From Ilex aquifolium (lineage: Eukaryota; Streptophyta; Magnoliopsida; Aquifoliales; Aquifoliaceae), in assembly GCA_951799425.1 (NCBI GenBank), contig OX637391.1:54969069-55033068 (forward strand): 64,000 nt of DNA, in the 5' to 3' direction. The position numbers and the translations under genes were made by a program. Each line of letters begins with the position of its first letter. Positions within the stretch are counted from its first letter, which is position 1. The notes below the pieces were generated by a model. It was not told the origin of the DNA and did not search any database. It was given only the letters and a program-made list of their open reading frames with translations. This document shows, in pieces, positions 31,912 through 42,589 of this stretch.

Positions 31912-32970
31912 CTAAGAAGGAGCCTTTAACCTCTCTGGAAGATTTTTAATACCTAAGCTATTGATATTTGATCTTCTAACATTCAAACTTTGAATCTTGC
32001 CCTGAAGTTTTCTCTTGTTTTCCTCTTTAGATGAGAGACCTCTTTCAAGATCATCATCAAATGAATTATCAAGATCTTCTTTCAACTCTTCGGCCTTAGC
32101 ATTTTCCTCCACATAGGAAGTATCATTTCCTCTATCTTTTTTCAAGTTGGCAACTACTCCCAAACTCTAGAGGAGGGCTCGAGCAAAGAACATTAAAAGG
32201 ATTTGAGGATGATTTTTCTCCGCTAATGTTTCTAGTTCCTTCTACCGGAGACACCTCCATCTTATCTTTTCTTTTGGTTTTTAGGAGCATCACGTCATTT
32301 ATCTCTAATCCCGACTTTCTTTTTTCTCCAAATTTGAGGATGATTTTGTTTAGGAGCTAATGGGCAACCAACATTGGACTAACCAAATAATTTGCATGTT
32401 GAACATTTTTTAGGCATCTAAGGGATTTCAACTAAGATTTCATGTGTAATCTCACCCATCTTAGTTTTGAAGGACTTTGGAATGTCCTTAGAAGTATCAA
32501 TCTCAAGACACATCCTTGTAAAATTAATCAAGCTTCTAGAAAGAGTGGGGAAATCTAGGTGCAAAGGTTTTCTAATAATGCTGCTTAAGTAGCCAAAATC
32601 TTCTTTAGTCCATAACTGGAGAAGAACATTAAAAAACTTGACCCATATTAGAATGCTAGAAAATACAACTTTCGTTAGCTTAATATCTGGATGCCATTGC
32701 TTAATATCTTAGCTAGAAAATTCAATTTTCGTTAGCTTAATATCTGAATGTCATTGCTTCAGAGCCATGAATTTACCCCTACAAAAATAAGGACCACCAT
32801 TAAGAATTCTATTCCTAACTTCCACATGTTTAATCTTAAAGATACAAAATTTATTGTCCAAAGTTAACACTTCAACAAGATTATCTTTCCAAGACAAAAT
32901 GCAGGAAAACATTGCACCTATGGACCTTATTCTTAGGAGTATGTTAATAGTTGTCATTCCATTTATATCA
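31912..32970 (-). pseudogene. LINE ORF1 relic with DUF4283-like domain
   Basis: Minus-strand fragments with stops and shifts: ILNGGPYFCRGKFMALK near 32751-32815, then blocks like IWVKFFNVLLQLWTKEDFGY, FTRMCLEIDTSKDIPKSF and a cysteine-bearing PKKCSTCKLFG near 32400-32650. This order (DUF4283, then a CCHC-type knuckle) is that of plant L1-type LINE ORF1 proteins. A hydrophilic Lys/Glu-rich stretch follows (32163-31912). It is non-functional. Confidence 0.7.
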
Positions 32971-33566
32971 AATGACCTTGTTTTTTAATCGCGAGATAAT
33001 TTCAGTTTGCGTGTAATTTCAATTTACTGTTGTTTACATTAAAATATTTAAAAGGTTGTGTGATAAGAGTCGACGATTAGAATTGAGTCAAAGCAAGTCC
33101 AAAGGAAAGACGGTTATAAGAAAAAATCTTCAAAGATCTCGAAAAGTGATGAGGCATGTTAGACGTGACGTCATGGAGCCGTTGGTTACGGACAATTTTA
33201 ACACACGTTCATAGTCGTTGGAGTAAGAGGCCATGAACACCTTCTTAACGACCAGAAAAGATAATTCCAACAGTTAGAAGTCAGAGCCTATAAATATAGA
33301 GGACTTGACAACAGAAAAAAAAAATCCATGATTAACATTCCTACAAACAACATACCAAAGCCATTCTCTATATGATTTAGTTTATACTTTTATTTTATTT
33401 TGTAATTTCATCATTACTCCTGCGACTTTTTCAAGTTTTAATTCAAGTACAATAGTTTACACAACAATTTTGCCTTTTTATTTAAATTATTGTTTGCTCT
33501 GATTCCATTTAGTTCTTGATCTCCAAGACAAAAAAAAAAACTAGACGTAATCTTACGTTTTGTTTT
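32971..33566 (+). promoter_or_regulatory. Promoter-like spacer: TGACGTCA palindrome and TATA box
   Basis: TGACGTCA at 33166-33173 is followed ~116 bp downstream by TATAAATATA (33289-33298). Then comes A- and T-rich sequence interrupted by the retroelement at 33567, which continues at 45787 after removing it. TGACG-type sites near a TATA box are typical of as-1-like elements in plant genes and in pararetroviral or LTR promoters. No coding sequence that would tell which is found. Confidence 0.35.
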
Positions 33567-34468
33567 TGATGATGCACAAAATCGTCTTCGTGCGCGATCA
33601 ACAGTCACTAGAGTGATTAATGAGCAATCAATGACAATTAGTGGCAAAACAGTAAATATAGGTCAACACTGGAGATCTATAGTGGTTCGGTCTCAGACGA
33701 CCTACGTCCACTCTTCGAACGGCGACGGTGGCCTTAGGTGTTTTATTGATCAACGGTGGTACTCCGGAGAGTTTACAATGCTTTTTGAGAGAGAGAGAGT
33801 AGTTAGAGACTCGTGAGGGCTTACATTATATAGGCTCACCAAGGCGGTGAGGCGGTGAGGCGGTGACGTGAGGAAGAAGTCTCCCGTGAATTTGGTAAGT
33901 ACAAATATGGTAGGAGTGGACTTCTTTGGTAAGTAGAGTTATGGTAAGAGTAGATTTCCATATCCCGCCTTTCTCTCCCTCGTGCTCCTATTCAATCGGA
34001 GGAAGACTCCCAACGAGGTAGGACTTCAATCCTTGTCTTGACCTTAGGCTTGCTTCGGAGTAGGCTTGGATGTGCATTAGTCTTGAGGTTGCACTAAGGC
34101 ATGAAGAGGAGCGAAGGGGAGAAGCCAAGGGAGCAAGAGGTGGGCGGCGCCCACTTAGAGGAGGCATGGGGCGGCGCCCTAGGTGCCTTGCCCTCTCCTT
34201 TGGTGTTCGGCCTTGAGTTGGTGCAGCTTGGTACTTGAGCTTGTGAGGCTTCGGAGTCAAGGGTCCGAAGGAGGAAGTAGGAAGGAGGAGATCATGGCAA
34301 GCCCATAGGGCTGCCATGGGCGGCGCCCAAGGGCTCCGGCCCTCGATCCTTCGGTGTCCGCTCCTTGGTCCTTTGTTCAATGGGCTGATCCGGCTTCGAT
34401 CTGGACTTTCCTTTAGGCTTTCGGCTTTATTTGGATTGGGCCTAGCCTAGTAAAATTCGGACTCATCA
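33567..34468 (-). repeat. 3' LTR of the 12.2 kb element
   Basis: On the minus strand it starts TGATGAGTCC and ends TGCATCATCA. It carries three GGGCGGCGCCC palindromes (34142-34152, 34169-34179, 34318-34328). Next to it at 34469-34484 lies the polypurine tract (TTTGCCCCCCATGCCC on the plus strand). Confidence 0.93.
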
Positions 34469-35553
34469 TTTGCCCCCCATGCCCTGAGCCTCTGACTTTT
34501 TGCGAGAGGAAAGGGTCGTGGGCATGTGCTTCGTCTTCATCGGAGTGAGTCTGAATTTTCTTGCTTTGCCTGGTATCTTTTCATTTTTGGAGATTCACTA
34601 AATTTTTTGATATCAGATAGAGAATATATATATATATGTAGGGATATATATACATATATGTAGAGATACATACATACTTATATACATAGCCACTATTTTT
34701 GACTTTTCAACTCTTTTTTTTTTTTTTTTTTGTGTGTGGCTTGCTTGGGCGCCTACTTTTTTTTTTTCCTGACTTTTTTCTTCTCTTCCTTTGTTCTTAC
34801 TTTGCTTCAGTGGGCGCCGCCTCCTTCTTCCTCTCTCTTCTTTTTTTTTTTTTTTTTTTTTTTTTTTTGGCTTTTGTTCTGCTGGCGCCGCCCTCCCTTG
34901 CTCTCTCAATTTCTTTTTTCTTTCCTTATCTTGGTTGGGCTGTTGGGCGCCGCCCTCTTTGCTCCTTCCTCTTTTTTTTTTTTTTTCTTCTTTCTTCTCT
35001 CTTGGTCTGGGCTTGGGCGCCGCCCTCTTTGCTCCTTTCTCTTTTTTTTTTTTTTTTTTCTTTCTTCTCTCTTGGTCTGGGCTTGGGCGCCGCCCTCTTT
35101 GCTCCTTTCTCTCTCTTTTTTTTTTTTTTTTTTCTTGGTCTTGCTGGGCAGTGGGCGTCGCCCACCTTCTCTTCCCCCTCTCTTTATTTCTTCTTTGTTT
35201 CTTTTTTGCTTGGGCTGGGCGTCGCCCTCTTGGGCGTGCACTGTTCATCCTCTTTTTTTTTTTTTTCTTCTCCCTTGTTTTTCACGGTTCCCTTTTATCT
35301 TCGGGGAATTACCTTTCGGGATCTGCTGAACTCCTCGGTTTTGAAGAGTGCATTATTAATATTATATATTTTTTATGCCCCCGTCTATAAATAGAGGTCA
35401 CTGTTTCATTTTCTTCATTCTTCTCTCGTTTGCATGTGCAGGGGCTTCCTTCAAGAGTGACTCTCAAGGAGCTTTACTAAGGCTTCCTCAAGAAGCTTCA
35501 AGGCCTTCATTCTCTATTTAAGGAGCTTCAAGGCTATTTCACTTATTCGTTCT
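34469..35553 (+). repeat. T-rich tandem array with GGGCGCCGCCC units, upstream of gene C
   Basis: From about 34720 to 35270 pyrimidine blocks (runs of up to ~25 T with TTTCTTCTCTC) alternate with short GC blocks TTGGGCGCCGCCCTCTTTGC. At 34940-35120 the unit is ~70 bp and nearly exact. Long frames on either strand (poly-Phe/Ser/Leu or poly-Lys/Arg) are by-products. The promoter of gene C lies at its downstream end; 35400-35553 would be gene C leader, with CT-rich TTCATTCTTCTCTCG. Confidence 0.8.
35386..35394 (+). promoter_or_regulatory. TATA box of opposite-strand gene C
   Basis: TATAAATAG in the context CCCCCGTC-TATAAATAG-AGGTC. Before the solo LTR inserted, the gene C start codon would have been ~200 bp downstream. 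The same box occurs at 63037-63045 in the right-edge element. Confidence 0.6.
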
Positions 35554-36479
35554 TGATGATGCACAAAATCGTCTTCGTGCGAGATCAACAGTCACTAGAG
35601 TGATTAATGAGCAATCAATGGCAATTAGTGGCAAAACAGTAAATATAGGTCAACACTGGAGATTTATAGTGGTTCGGTCTCAGACGACCTACGTCCACTC
35701 TTCGAACGGCAACGGTAGCCTTAGGTGTTTTATTGATCAATGGTGGTACTCCGGAGAGTTTACAATGAGTCTAGAGAGAGAGAGAGTGTAGAGAGCTTGC
35801 TGAGTGCAACTAGTGTAGTCTTTGTGTCTCAAGAGTCATCGTGCCCTTTATACAGTGAGGGCTTACATTATATAGGCTCACCAAGGCGGTGAGGCGGTGA
35901 CGTGAGGGAGAAGTCTCCCGTCAATTGGTAAGTACAAACATGGTAGGAGTGAGCCTCTTTGGTAAGTAGAGTTATGGTAGGAGTGAGCCTCTTTGGTAAG
36001 TAGAGTTATGGTAGGACTTGATCTTCTCAATCTTCATCCCGGTATTCTCTCTCTCGTGCTCCTATTCAGTCGGAGGAGGACTCCCAGCTAGATTGGGCTT
36101 GATCCTCGTTTTGAGCTCGGACTTGTCTTGAGTTGGTGTGACTTGGACTTGGACTTGGATTGAAGTATCAAGGTGAAGAGGAGCAAAGAGGGGAGGAGAG
36201 GACCAAGGAGGGAGGCCATGGGCGGCGCCCACTTGGAGACTAGTGGGCGACGCCCACTTGGGACCTTGGTGTTGGCCTTGGCCAAATTCCTTTTATGCCC
36301 TCCGTAATTTAGACTTCTCTTTATGCCCTCCGTAATTTAGACTTCCCTTTATGCTCTCCGTAATCTGGACTATTTAACTCCGCACGGGATTTCTTTTGGA
36401 CTTTTTCCGCACGAGATTTTCTTTGGGCTTTCTCGGTCCGTTCAAGTTGGGCTTGGTCCAGTCAAATTTGGACTCGTCA
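35554..36479 (-). mobile_element. Solo LTR in the leader of opposite-strand gene C
   Basis: 926 bp, ends TGATGATGCAC..GACTCGTCA (plus-strand reading), flanked by a perfect duplication GTTCT (35549-35553, 36480-36484). It is related to, but clearly diverged from, the LTRs of the host element and lies in the same orientation. It separates the TATA box at 35386 from the ATG at 36514. It carries GGGCGGCGCCC at 36220-36230 and a variant at 36245-36255. Confidence 0.9.
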
Positions 36480-36513
36480 GTTCTCATTTCCTTCTTTCAT
36501 CATCAAAGCATCC

Positions 36514-38842
36514 ATGAGGACGAGAGGCATGCCGAGCGGAGGAGTCAAGACGAGAGGAGGACACCGCGGGGGAGCGAGCCCGGGCGGCGCCCAAGGGGGC
36601 CAGCCTATGGGCGGCGCCCAGGCCATGGGTGCTGCCTCCTCCGATTTTTGTCGTTCGAGCTCCTCTTCTCGCGGTGGACTTGGTGCGTCGGAGGAACCCT
36701 TTGGGACCGTTATGAGTACTCTGAGTGGTCCTCTGGGCGTGTCTGAACGGTCCTCTAGCGCGGGCGATCGTCGGAGTATCTCGGGTCTTTCAGGCGACAA
36801 CCCAAGTGTTGTGCTGCAGTCGACTGATGACTTGGAGGACACGGTGCTGCGAGGTATGTCTCTTGGTATTCTTTTTACTCTTTCTTTGATATTGTTACCT
36901 TGTTTTAGCTAGGTTCTGAACTTGCTCTTGTGCATGTTACCCAGGTGAGTCGGAGGCCGTTGGGGACCCCGATGAAGGCCCAGGCGTTGGAGGAGGCAAC
37001 GGCTCCAAGGTACTCTCTATATTCAGCTTGTATAAGTGTGATGCTGAAATTGCCGAGATAGCTTCTCTATATCATATCCTGCCTTGTGTGACTTATCGTC
37101 ATGCTGAGGCCGATGAGCCCGCCTGCTGCGATTCTTTGGGTGAGATTGTTGTTTATGAGGGGATGTTGGAGGCAGGTCTGAGATTCCCCATCCCCGGACC
37201 TATTTGTCGGGTGCTGGCGCACTTGTCATTGGTCCCAGGGAGATTGTCTCCCAATGGCTGGAGGGTTATTTCTGCATTCTTTGCGCTATGGCGGTTGGTG
37301 CATGGTGATAACGTCCCTCCGCCGTTCGAGGAGTTTCTGGCGACGTACACACTGTCGGAGAACCCTGCTCCTCACGGGGGGTGGTACCGCTTTACCCCGA
37401 GGTCAGGTAAACTCATTAGGGGGCTTACGTCCAATCTCCACAAGTGGAAGAGGAGGTTCTTCTTCGTTGGTGGCGAGTGGGCTTCAGAGTCCGACCGTGA
37501 TCTTGTGCCTTCTCGATGGGATGTAGTCCCTCAGACTAAACAAGGTGAGGATTTTTGTCTTTAACTTATACTCTTCATCCTTATGTGTTGGTTCTTCATA
37601 GTAGGTGATCTTTTGCAGTCTTACGAGCTCTAACCCCGATCCAAACGAGGCTGCTTGATGCGGTTCGTAGCAACCCAGCTAAGGACTCTGCTGAGATTAT
37701 GTCGTTGTCCGGCATCTCTTCCAAGCCCAAAAAGAAAGGTGCTTATTTACTAGTAGTCTTCTTTGGGTGCTTTGTAGTAGACTTTCTGACTTACTGGGTC
37801 TTTGCAGGTCTTCCCATTGACAGGTCCGTTGTGGACGAGGTCCTTGCCTCTAAGGTGGCGTCCATACCTACTCCTCCTTTCAAGAGGGCGAAGTCTGGTG
37901 CCCCCTGTTCTTCTCGACCGGGGCTGGTTGACCCAGCGGGTTCTATACCGGCTGAGTTTGATGATGTTCCACCTTCTCCTTCGATCTATGTCTCCCCTTC
38001 CCCGAGACACGGTTCTGGTACCGCTGTAGGGGCTGAGGTACCGGCGCCGCAATCCGCCGGGACGGAGGGTCCGTCTAGGTGTTGTTCCCTGGAGAACACC
38101 TCAGGGTCTATGCTGCATGACGTGGAGGTGGCAAAGGAGAGATTCAGTGCCTTGGTGACCGGTGCTGAGGCCAACGAGATTGCCTCTCGGGGTCCTGGGG
38201 GCGTAGTCAACACCGCTGTAGAGGGCATCGCCCTGGTACGCTCTGTCCCTCTGTTTTGTATTTGACTTTCTGTGGCATGTCTAGACTTAGCTCTTGGCTT
38301 TCTTTGTATTTGAATGTCCACAGGTGATGGCTGCCTTGCCTGCCTTGTTTAGCAATACGATGATGATCGGAGAGGCCATTCTTGGCGAGGCGAAGGAGAG
38401 ACAGGCACGTGAGGCTGTTGAGGGACAGCTTGCGGCTGCTGAGATGAAGCTTTCACTTGAGCGACAGACACGAGAGAATGACGCACTGCTAGCTCGACAA
38501 GCACGAGAGGATGCCGATAAGCAATTTGGGCTCGAGCGGCGGACGCGAGAGAGCACCGCTGAGCAATTGAAGCTATCTCAGAGGAAGGTTGCTCAACTTG
38601 AGGTTGACCTCGGCGTAGCACTTGGGAGAGCTACTAGTGCGGAGGCGAGAGCTACTGGTGCGGAGGCTCAGAGGGATGCTGTTGAGAGGGCTAGGGCCAG
38701 TGCCTTCATTGACGGCTACGAGGAGCTCAGGAGGAAGGCCTCTGTTGCATACCCTTATGTTAATCTTTCTGAGCTCAAGTCTCAGGAGGCTTTTGAGTCC
38801 GATGATGAGGACTATATGAGTGGAGACAGTGAGAGTCATTGA
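36514..38842 (+). CDS. Opposite-strand retroelement gene C: Transposase_28-like coiled-coil protein (668 aa, five exons)
   Basis: Antisense to gag-pol in the 12.2 kb element, converging on it (stops 315 bp apart). Exons: 36514-36853, 36945-37544, 37619-37738, 37808-38235, 38324-38842; all introns are GT-AG, phases 1, 1, 1, 0, and the sum is 669 codons with no stop. Residues 1-113 are Gly/Ser/Ala-rich (GGAQGGQPMGGAQ). The Transposase_28-like block spans ~142-305 (RFPIPGPICRVLAHLS, LSPNGW, RFFFVGGEW). Residues ~390-490 are Pro/Ser-rich. Exon 5 begins with VMAALPALFSNTMM and is mostly a charged coiled coil (~515-610), ending with an acidic tail (ESDDEDYMSGDSE). Genes A and B share the block and coiled coil. 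Function is unknown. I infer it was kept open while gag-pol decayed. Confidence 0.78.
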
Positions 38843-39157
38843 GAGTGGTGTCCTTGTATTTTTTTTTTTGTTTGCATGATGTCTTCCTTTTGTAAAAGGT
38901 CTAGTTTACGGACTTTGAATCAAAATTTTCTTTTGTAAGAGTCTCATGACTAGAACTCTTTTTTGAAGAAAATCTCATGACTTGAATGAAATAGAACTCC
39001 TTTTTTTTTTTGAAGAAAATATTGAGAAATCTTATTTCATAATTCAAAGTAAATACTTGATGTTTAAGGGGAAAAAATGACATAAAACTTGACAACCAAT
39101 GTAAATAGCAAAAATAAACTAAATAGTGGACACCGACTCCTGACTTACTGTCCCCGG

Positions 39158-42100
39158 CTACTGGTAGTACTTCTTTAGGTGTTCTGCATTCCATGGATGA
39201 GTCAGGACCTTGCCTTCAAAATTCTGGATTTTGTAGGTACCTGGTCTTACTACCTCTATGACCGTGTAAGGTCCTTCCCAGTTGGGTCCCAACTTCCCCT
39301 CTCGGGAGTCTTTGGTGGATAAGATGACCTTCTTGAGGACCAAGTCCCCAGGTAAGAAGGCACGAGGCTTCACCCTCGAGTTGTAGTACTTGGTCATGCG
39401 ACGCTTGTACTCTGCATTCCTGAGCATGGCTATCTCCCTTTCCTCCTCCACCAAGTCAAGGTTGATGCGGAGGCCTTCTTCATTGTTGGTAGGGTCATGG
39501 CTTTGCACCCTAAGGGAGTGTACCCCAATCTCAACGGGTATCACTGCCTCTGTTCCATAGGATAGGGAGAATGGTGTCTCGCCTGTGGGGCCTCTTGGTG
39601 TTGTTCGATAGGCCCATAATACTCCTGGGAGCTCGTCCACCCACTTTCCTTTGGCGGCTTCGAGCCTGGCTTTCAAATTTCAGAGTATGGTCCTGACAGT
39701 GACCTCTGCTTGCCCATTTGCCTGAGGATGGGCAGGGCTAGAGTGAGGCTGCTTGATTTGGAGGTCCGCACAGAAGCTGTTGAGGAGTTTGTTATCAAAC
39801 TGTTTGGCGTTGTCGCTTATGATGACGTGTAGTATTCCAAAACGACAGATAAGGTTCCTCCATATGAAGTCCTTTATTTTCTGGTCCGTGATCCTGGCTA
39901 GGGCTTCGGCTTCAGCCCACTTGGTGAAGTAGTCTATGGCGACGACTACGAACTTACATTGACCTCGACTCACAGGAAGGGGACCTAGGATATCGATCCC
40001 CCACATGGAGAAAGGCCATGGGCTCTGGATGGTGGTGAGCTCCTCAGGCGGCTGTCTTGACACAGTTGCAAAACGTTGGCACTTATCGCACCTCCTGACG
40101 AAGTCTCGAGCGTCTCGGATCATGGTGGGCCAGTAGTACCCCTGTCGGACTGCTTTGTGAGCCAACGCTCGTCCTCCTGAGTGGTTTCCACATATTCCCT
40201 CATGTATCTCACTCATGGCATAGTCTGCTTCTTCCGGTGTGAGACAGCGGAGTAGAGGGAGAGAGTGACTCTTCTTATAGAGAATGTTCTGTAGGATGAC
40301 ATACCTGGGTGCTCTCATCCTTAACTTTTTGGCTTCCACTGGGTTGTCTGGGAGGGAGCCCTCCTCTAGGTAAACTCTAATGGGGGTCATCCAATTGGGT
40401 TCAGATGACACGCAGTGAACCCTGCTTTCCTCTAGCTTGGAGGTGCTTGGTTCGAACTGGTGACCCGTCAATGCTGGGCCCATAAGTATATTGGCAGAGG
40501 CGAATTTGGCGAGTGCGTCTGCCATGGCATTCTCCTCTCGTGGTACATGGTTGATTTCAAAGTAGACAAACTTCTTGAGGAGGTCTTGGACCACCGAGAG
40601 GTATCCCTGCATCCTTTCTTCCTTGGCCTCAAAGTCTCCTCTCACTTGATTGACTATGAGTTGAGAGTCGCTATATGCCGTGATATTGAGTGCTTCCATC
40701 TCCAAGGCTAACCTTAGGCCCGACACAAGGGCCTCATATTCTGCTTGATTATTCGAGGTGGTGAAATGGAGGGAGACAGCGTACTTTAATGGGGTGCCAT
40801 GAGGGCTGATGAGTACGAGTCCTGCTCCTCCGCCCTCATTGGTAGAGGACCCATCAACATATAACTTCCAGCATGGCGGAGTGGATGTTGAGGGTGATAT
40901 CTGAGGAGAAGGGAGAGTGAGGAGTGAAAAAGGCTGAGCAGGTGACGCCCAAGGAAGGGTGGGCGGCGCCCTAGGCAAGGTGGGCGGCGCCCAGGGGTGC
41001 CCTGCATGGGGCTCTGGCTCTGGATCCTTCTCAAGAATCACTCCTGTAGCGTCTGATATAACCTTCAATTGGGAGGAGTCAGTGTGCACTGAGCAAGTGG
41101 ATATGGGCACTAGGGCGCTTGCTACTTCCCCTTGGGACTCCAGTGGTGGTGTAGTCTCAGCCACAAAGTCTGCAAGTGCCTGTGCTTTGATGGCAGACCT
41201 AGGTTGGTACTGCACATCGAACTCGCTCAATTCTACAGCCCATTTGAGCAGTCTGCCGGAGACATCAGGCTTTCCCAAAATTCTTTTGAGTGGCTGATTC
41301 GTGACCACCATGATAGTGTGGCTCTGAAAATAATGGCGTAGGCGTCGCGCTGTTGTGACAAGGGCGAGAGCCAATTTCTCCAACTCCGAGTATCTTACCT
41401 CTGCTCCTCGATATGCCCTGCTCACATAGTATATTGGCTTTTGAATTCCTCCATCCTCTCTGATGAGGACAGAGCTGACAGCGGAGGGCGAGGTCGAGAG
41501 GTAAAGGTAGAGGACCTCTCCTGGTGTGGCCCGAGAGAGCAACGGTGGGGCGGCAAGGTAGGCTTTTAGCTTTTGGAAAGCCTCCTCAGCGTCTGGACTC
41601 CACTGGAAGGACCTGCGAAGGATTTTAAAGAAAGGAAGGCACTTGTCAACAGACTTAGAAACGAACCTGTTGAGTGCAGCTATTCTCCCATTGAGTCGTT
41701 GGACCTCCTTGGTTGAGATAGGAGACCTCATCTCCAAAATTGCTTTGATTTTATCCGGGTTAGCTTCAATACCCCTTCTGTGAACCATGAAGCCCAGGAA
41801 TTTTCCTGAGCTGACGCCGAAGGCGCACTTCTCTGGGTTCAGCTTCATCTTGTATGCTCTCAGCACACCAAAGGTTTCCTGTAGGTGTGCGATGTGATAT
41901 GTGGCTACTACACTCTTCACCAACATATCATCCACGTATGCTTCCATGGTCTTCCCAATCTGGGCCTCGAACATCTTGTTGACGAGGCGCTGGTATGTGG
42001 CTCCGGCGTTCTTAAGTCCGAATGGCATCACCCTGTAGCAATAAGTGCCTCTAGGGGTGATGAACGAAGTCTTCTCTTGGTCTGGGGGGAACATGCTGAT

Positions 42101-42589
42101 TTGGTTGTAACCGGAGTAGGCATCAAGGAAGCTCAGGAGCTCGTGCCCCGCAGTGGCGTCGATGAGCAGGTCGATGCGGGGGAGAGGGTAACTGTCTTTG
42201 GGGCAGGCCTTGTTGAGCTCCGTGAAGTCCACGCAGAGGTGCCACTTCCCATTGGCCTTTGTTACCATTACCACATTGGATAGCCAGTCTGGGTAGGCTA
42301 CCTCCCTTACAGACCCGTTAGTCAAGAGCTTGTCTACTTCCTCCTCCATGGCTTGTCCCCTCTCAGTGCTCACACTCCTCAACTTCTGGCGAACGGGCTT
42401 GCATCTGGGGTCATCGTTGAGTCGGTGGGAGGCCACCTCGGGGTCAATTCCCTCCAAGTCCTCATGGGACCAAGCGAAGACGTCCGTGTTTCTCCTGAGG
42501 AAGTCTACCAAGGCACATGCCAGCTCCTGGGAGAGTGAGGAGCCTAAGTAGACCTTCCTTTCTGGAAGGGTGTCATCTAGTATCACTGG
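39158..42589 (-). pseudogene. pol: Retrotransposon pol of the 12.2 kb element (one in-frame stop)
   Basis: In the same frame as gag, directly after its terminal stop. RT holds DFTELNKACPKDSYPLPRID and the catalytic YVDDMLVK. The RT-linked RNase H lacks the first catalytic Asp (YLYLSTSPSAVSS). A Pro-rich linker with WAPPTLP repeats, holding two GGGCGGCGCCC palindromes in its DNA, leads to a complete archaeal-type RNase H (YVDGSS, NNQAEYEAL, SDSQLIV, NAMADALAK). Integrase has an HHCC finger (HEGICGNH..CDKC) and DD35E core (DILGP, SDNAKQFD, NGQAEV), then TGA 39682-39680, then the C-terminal domain (LGPNWEGPY) without a chromodomain. Only this one stop breaks ~1,140 codons. Confidence 0.92.

Noticed and set aside
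34699..35394. Long open frames on both strands (poly-Phe/Leu/Ser one way, poly-Lys/Arg the other)
   Set aside because: They exist only because a T-rich/GC tandem array lacks stop codons; no domain or start context supports a gene.
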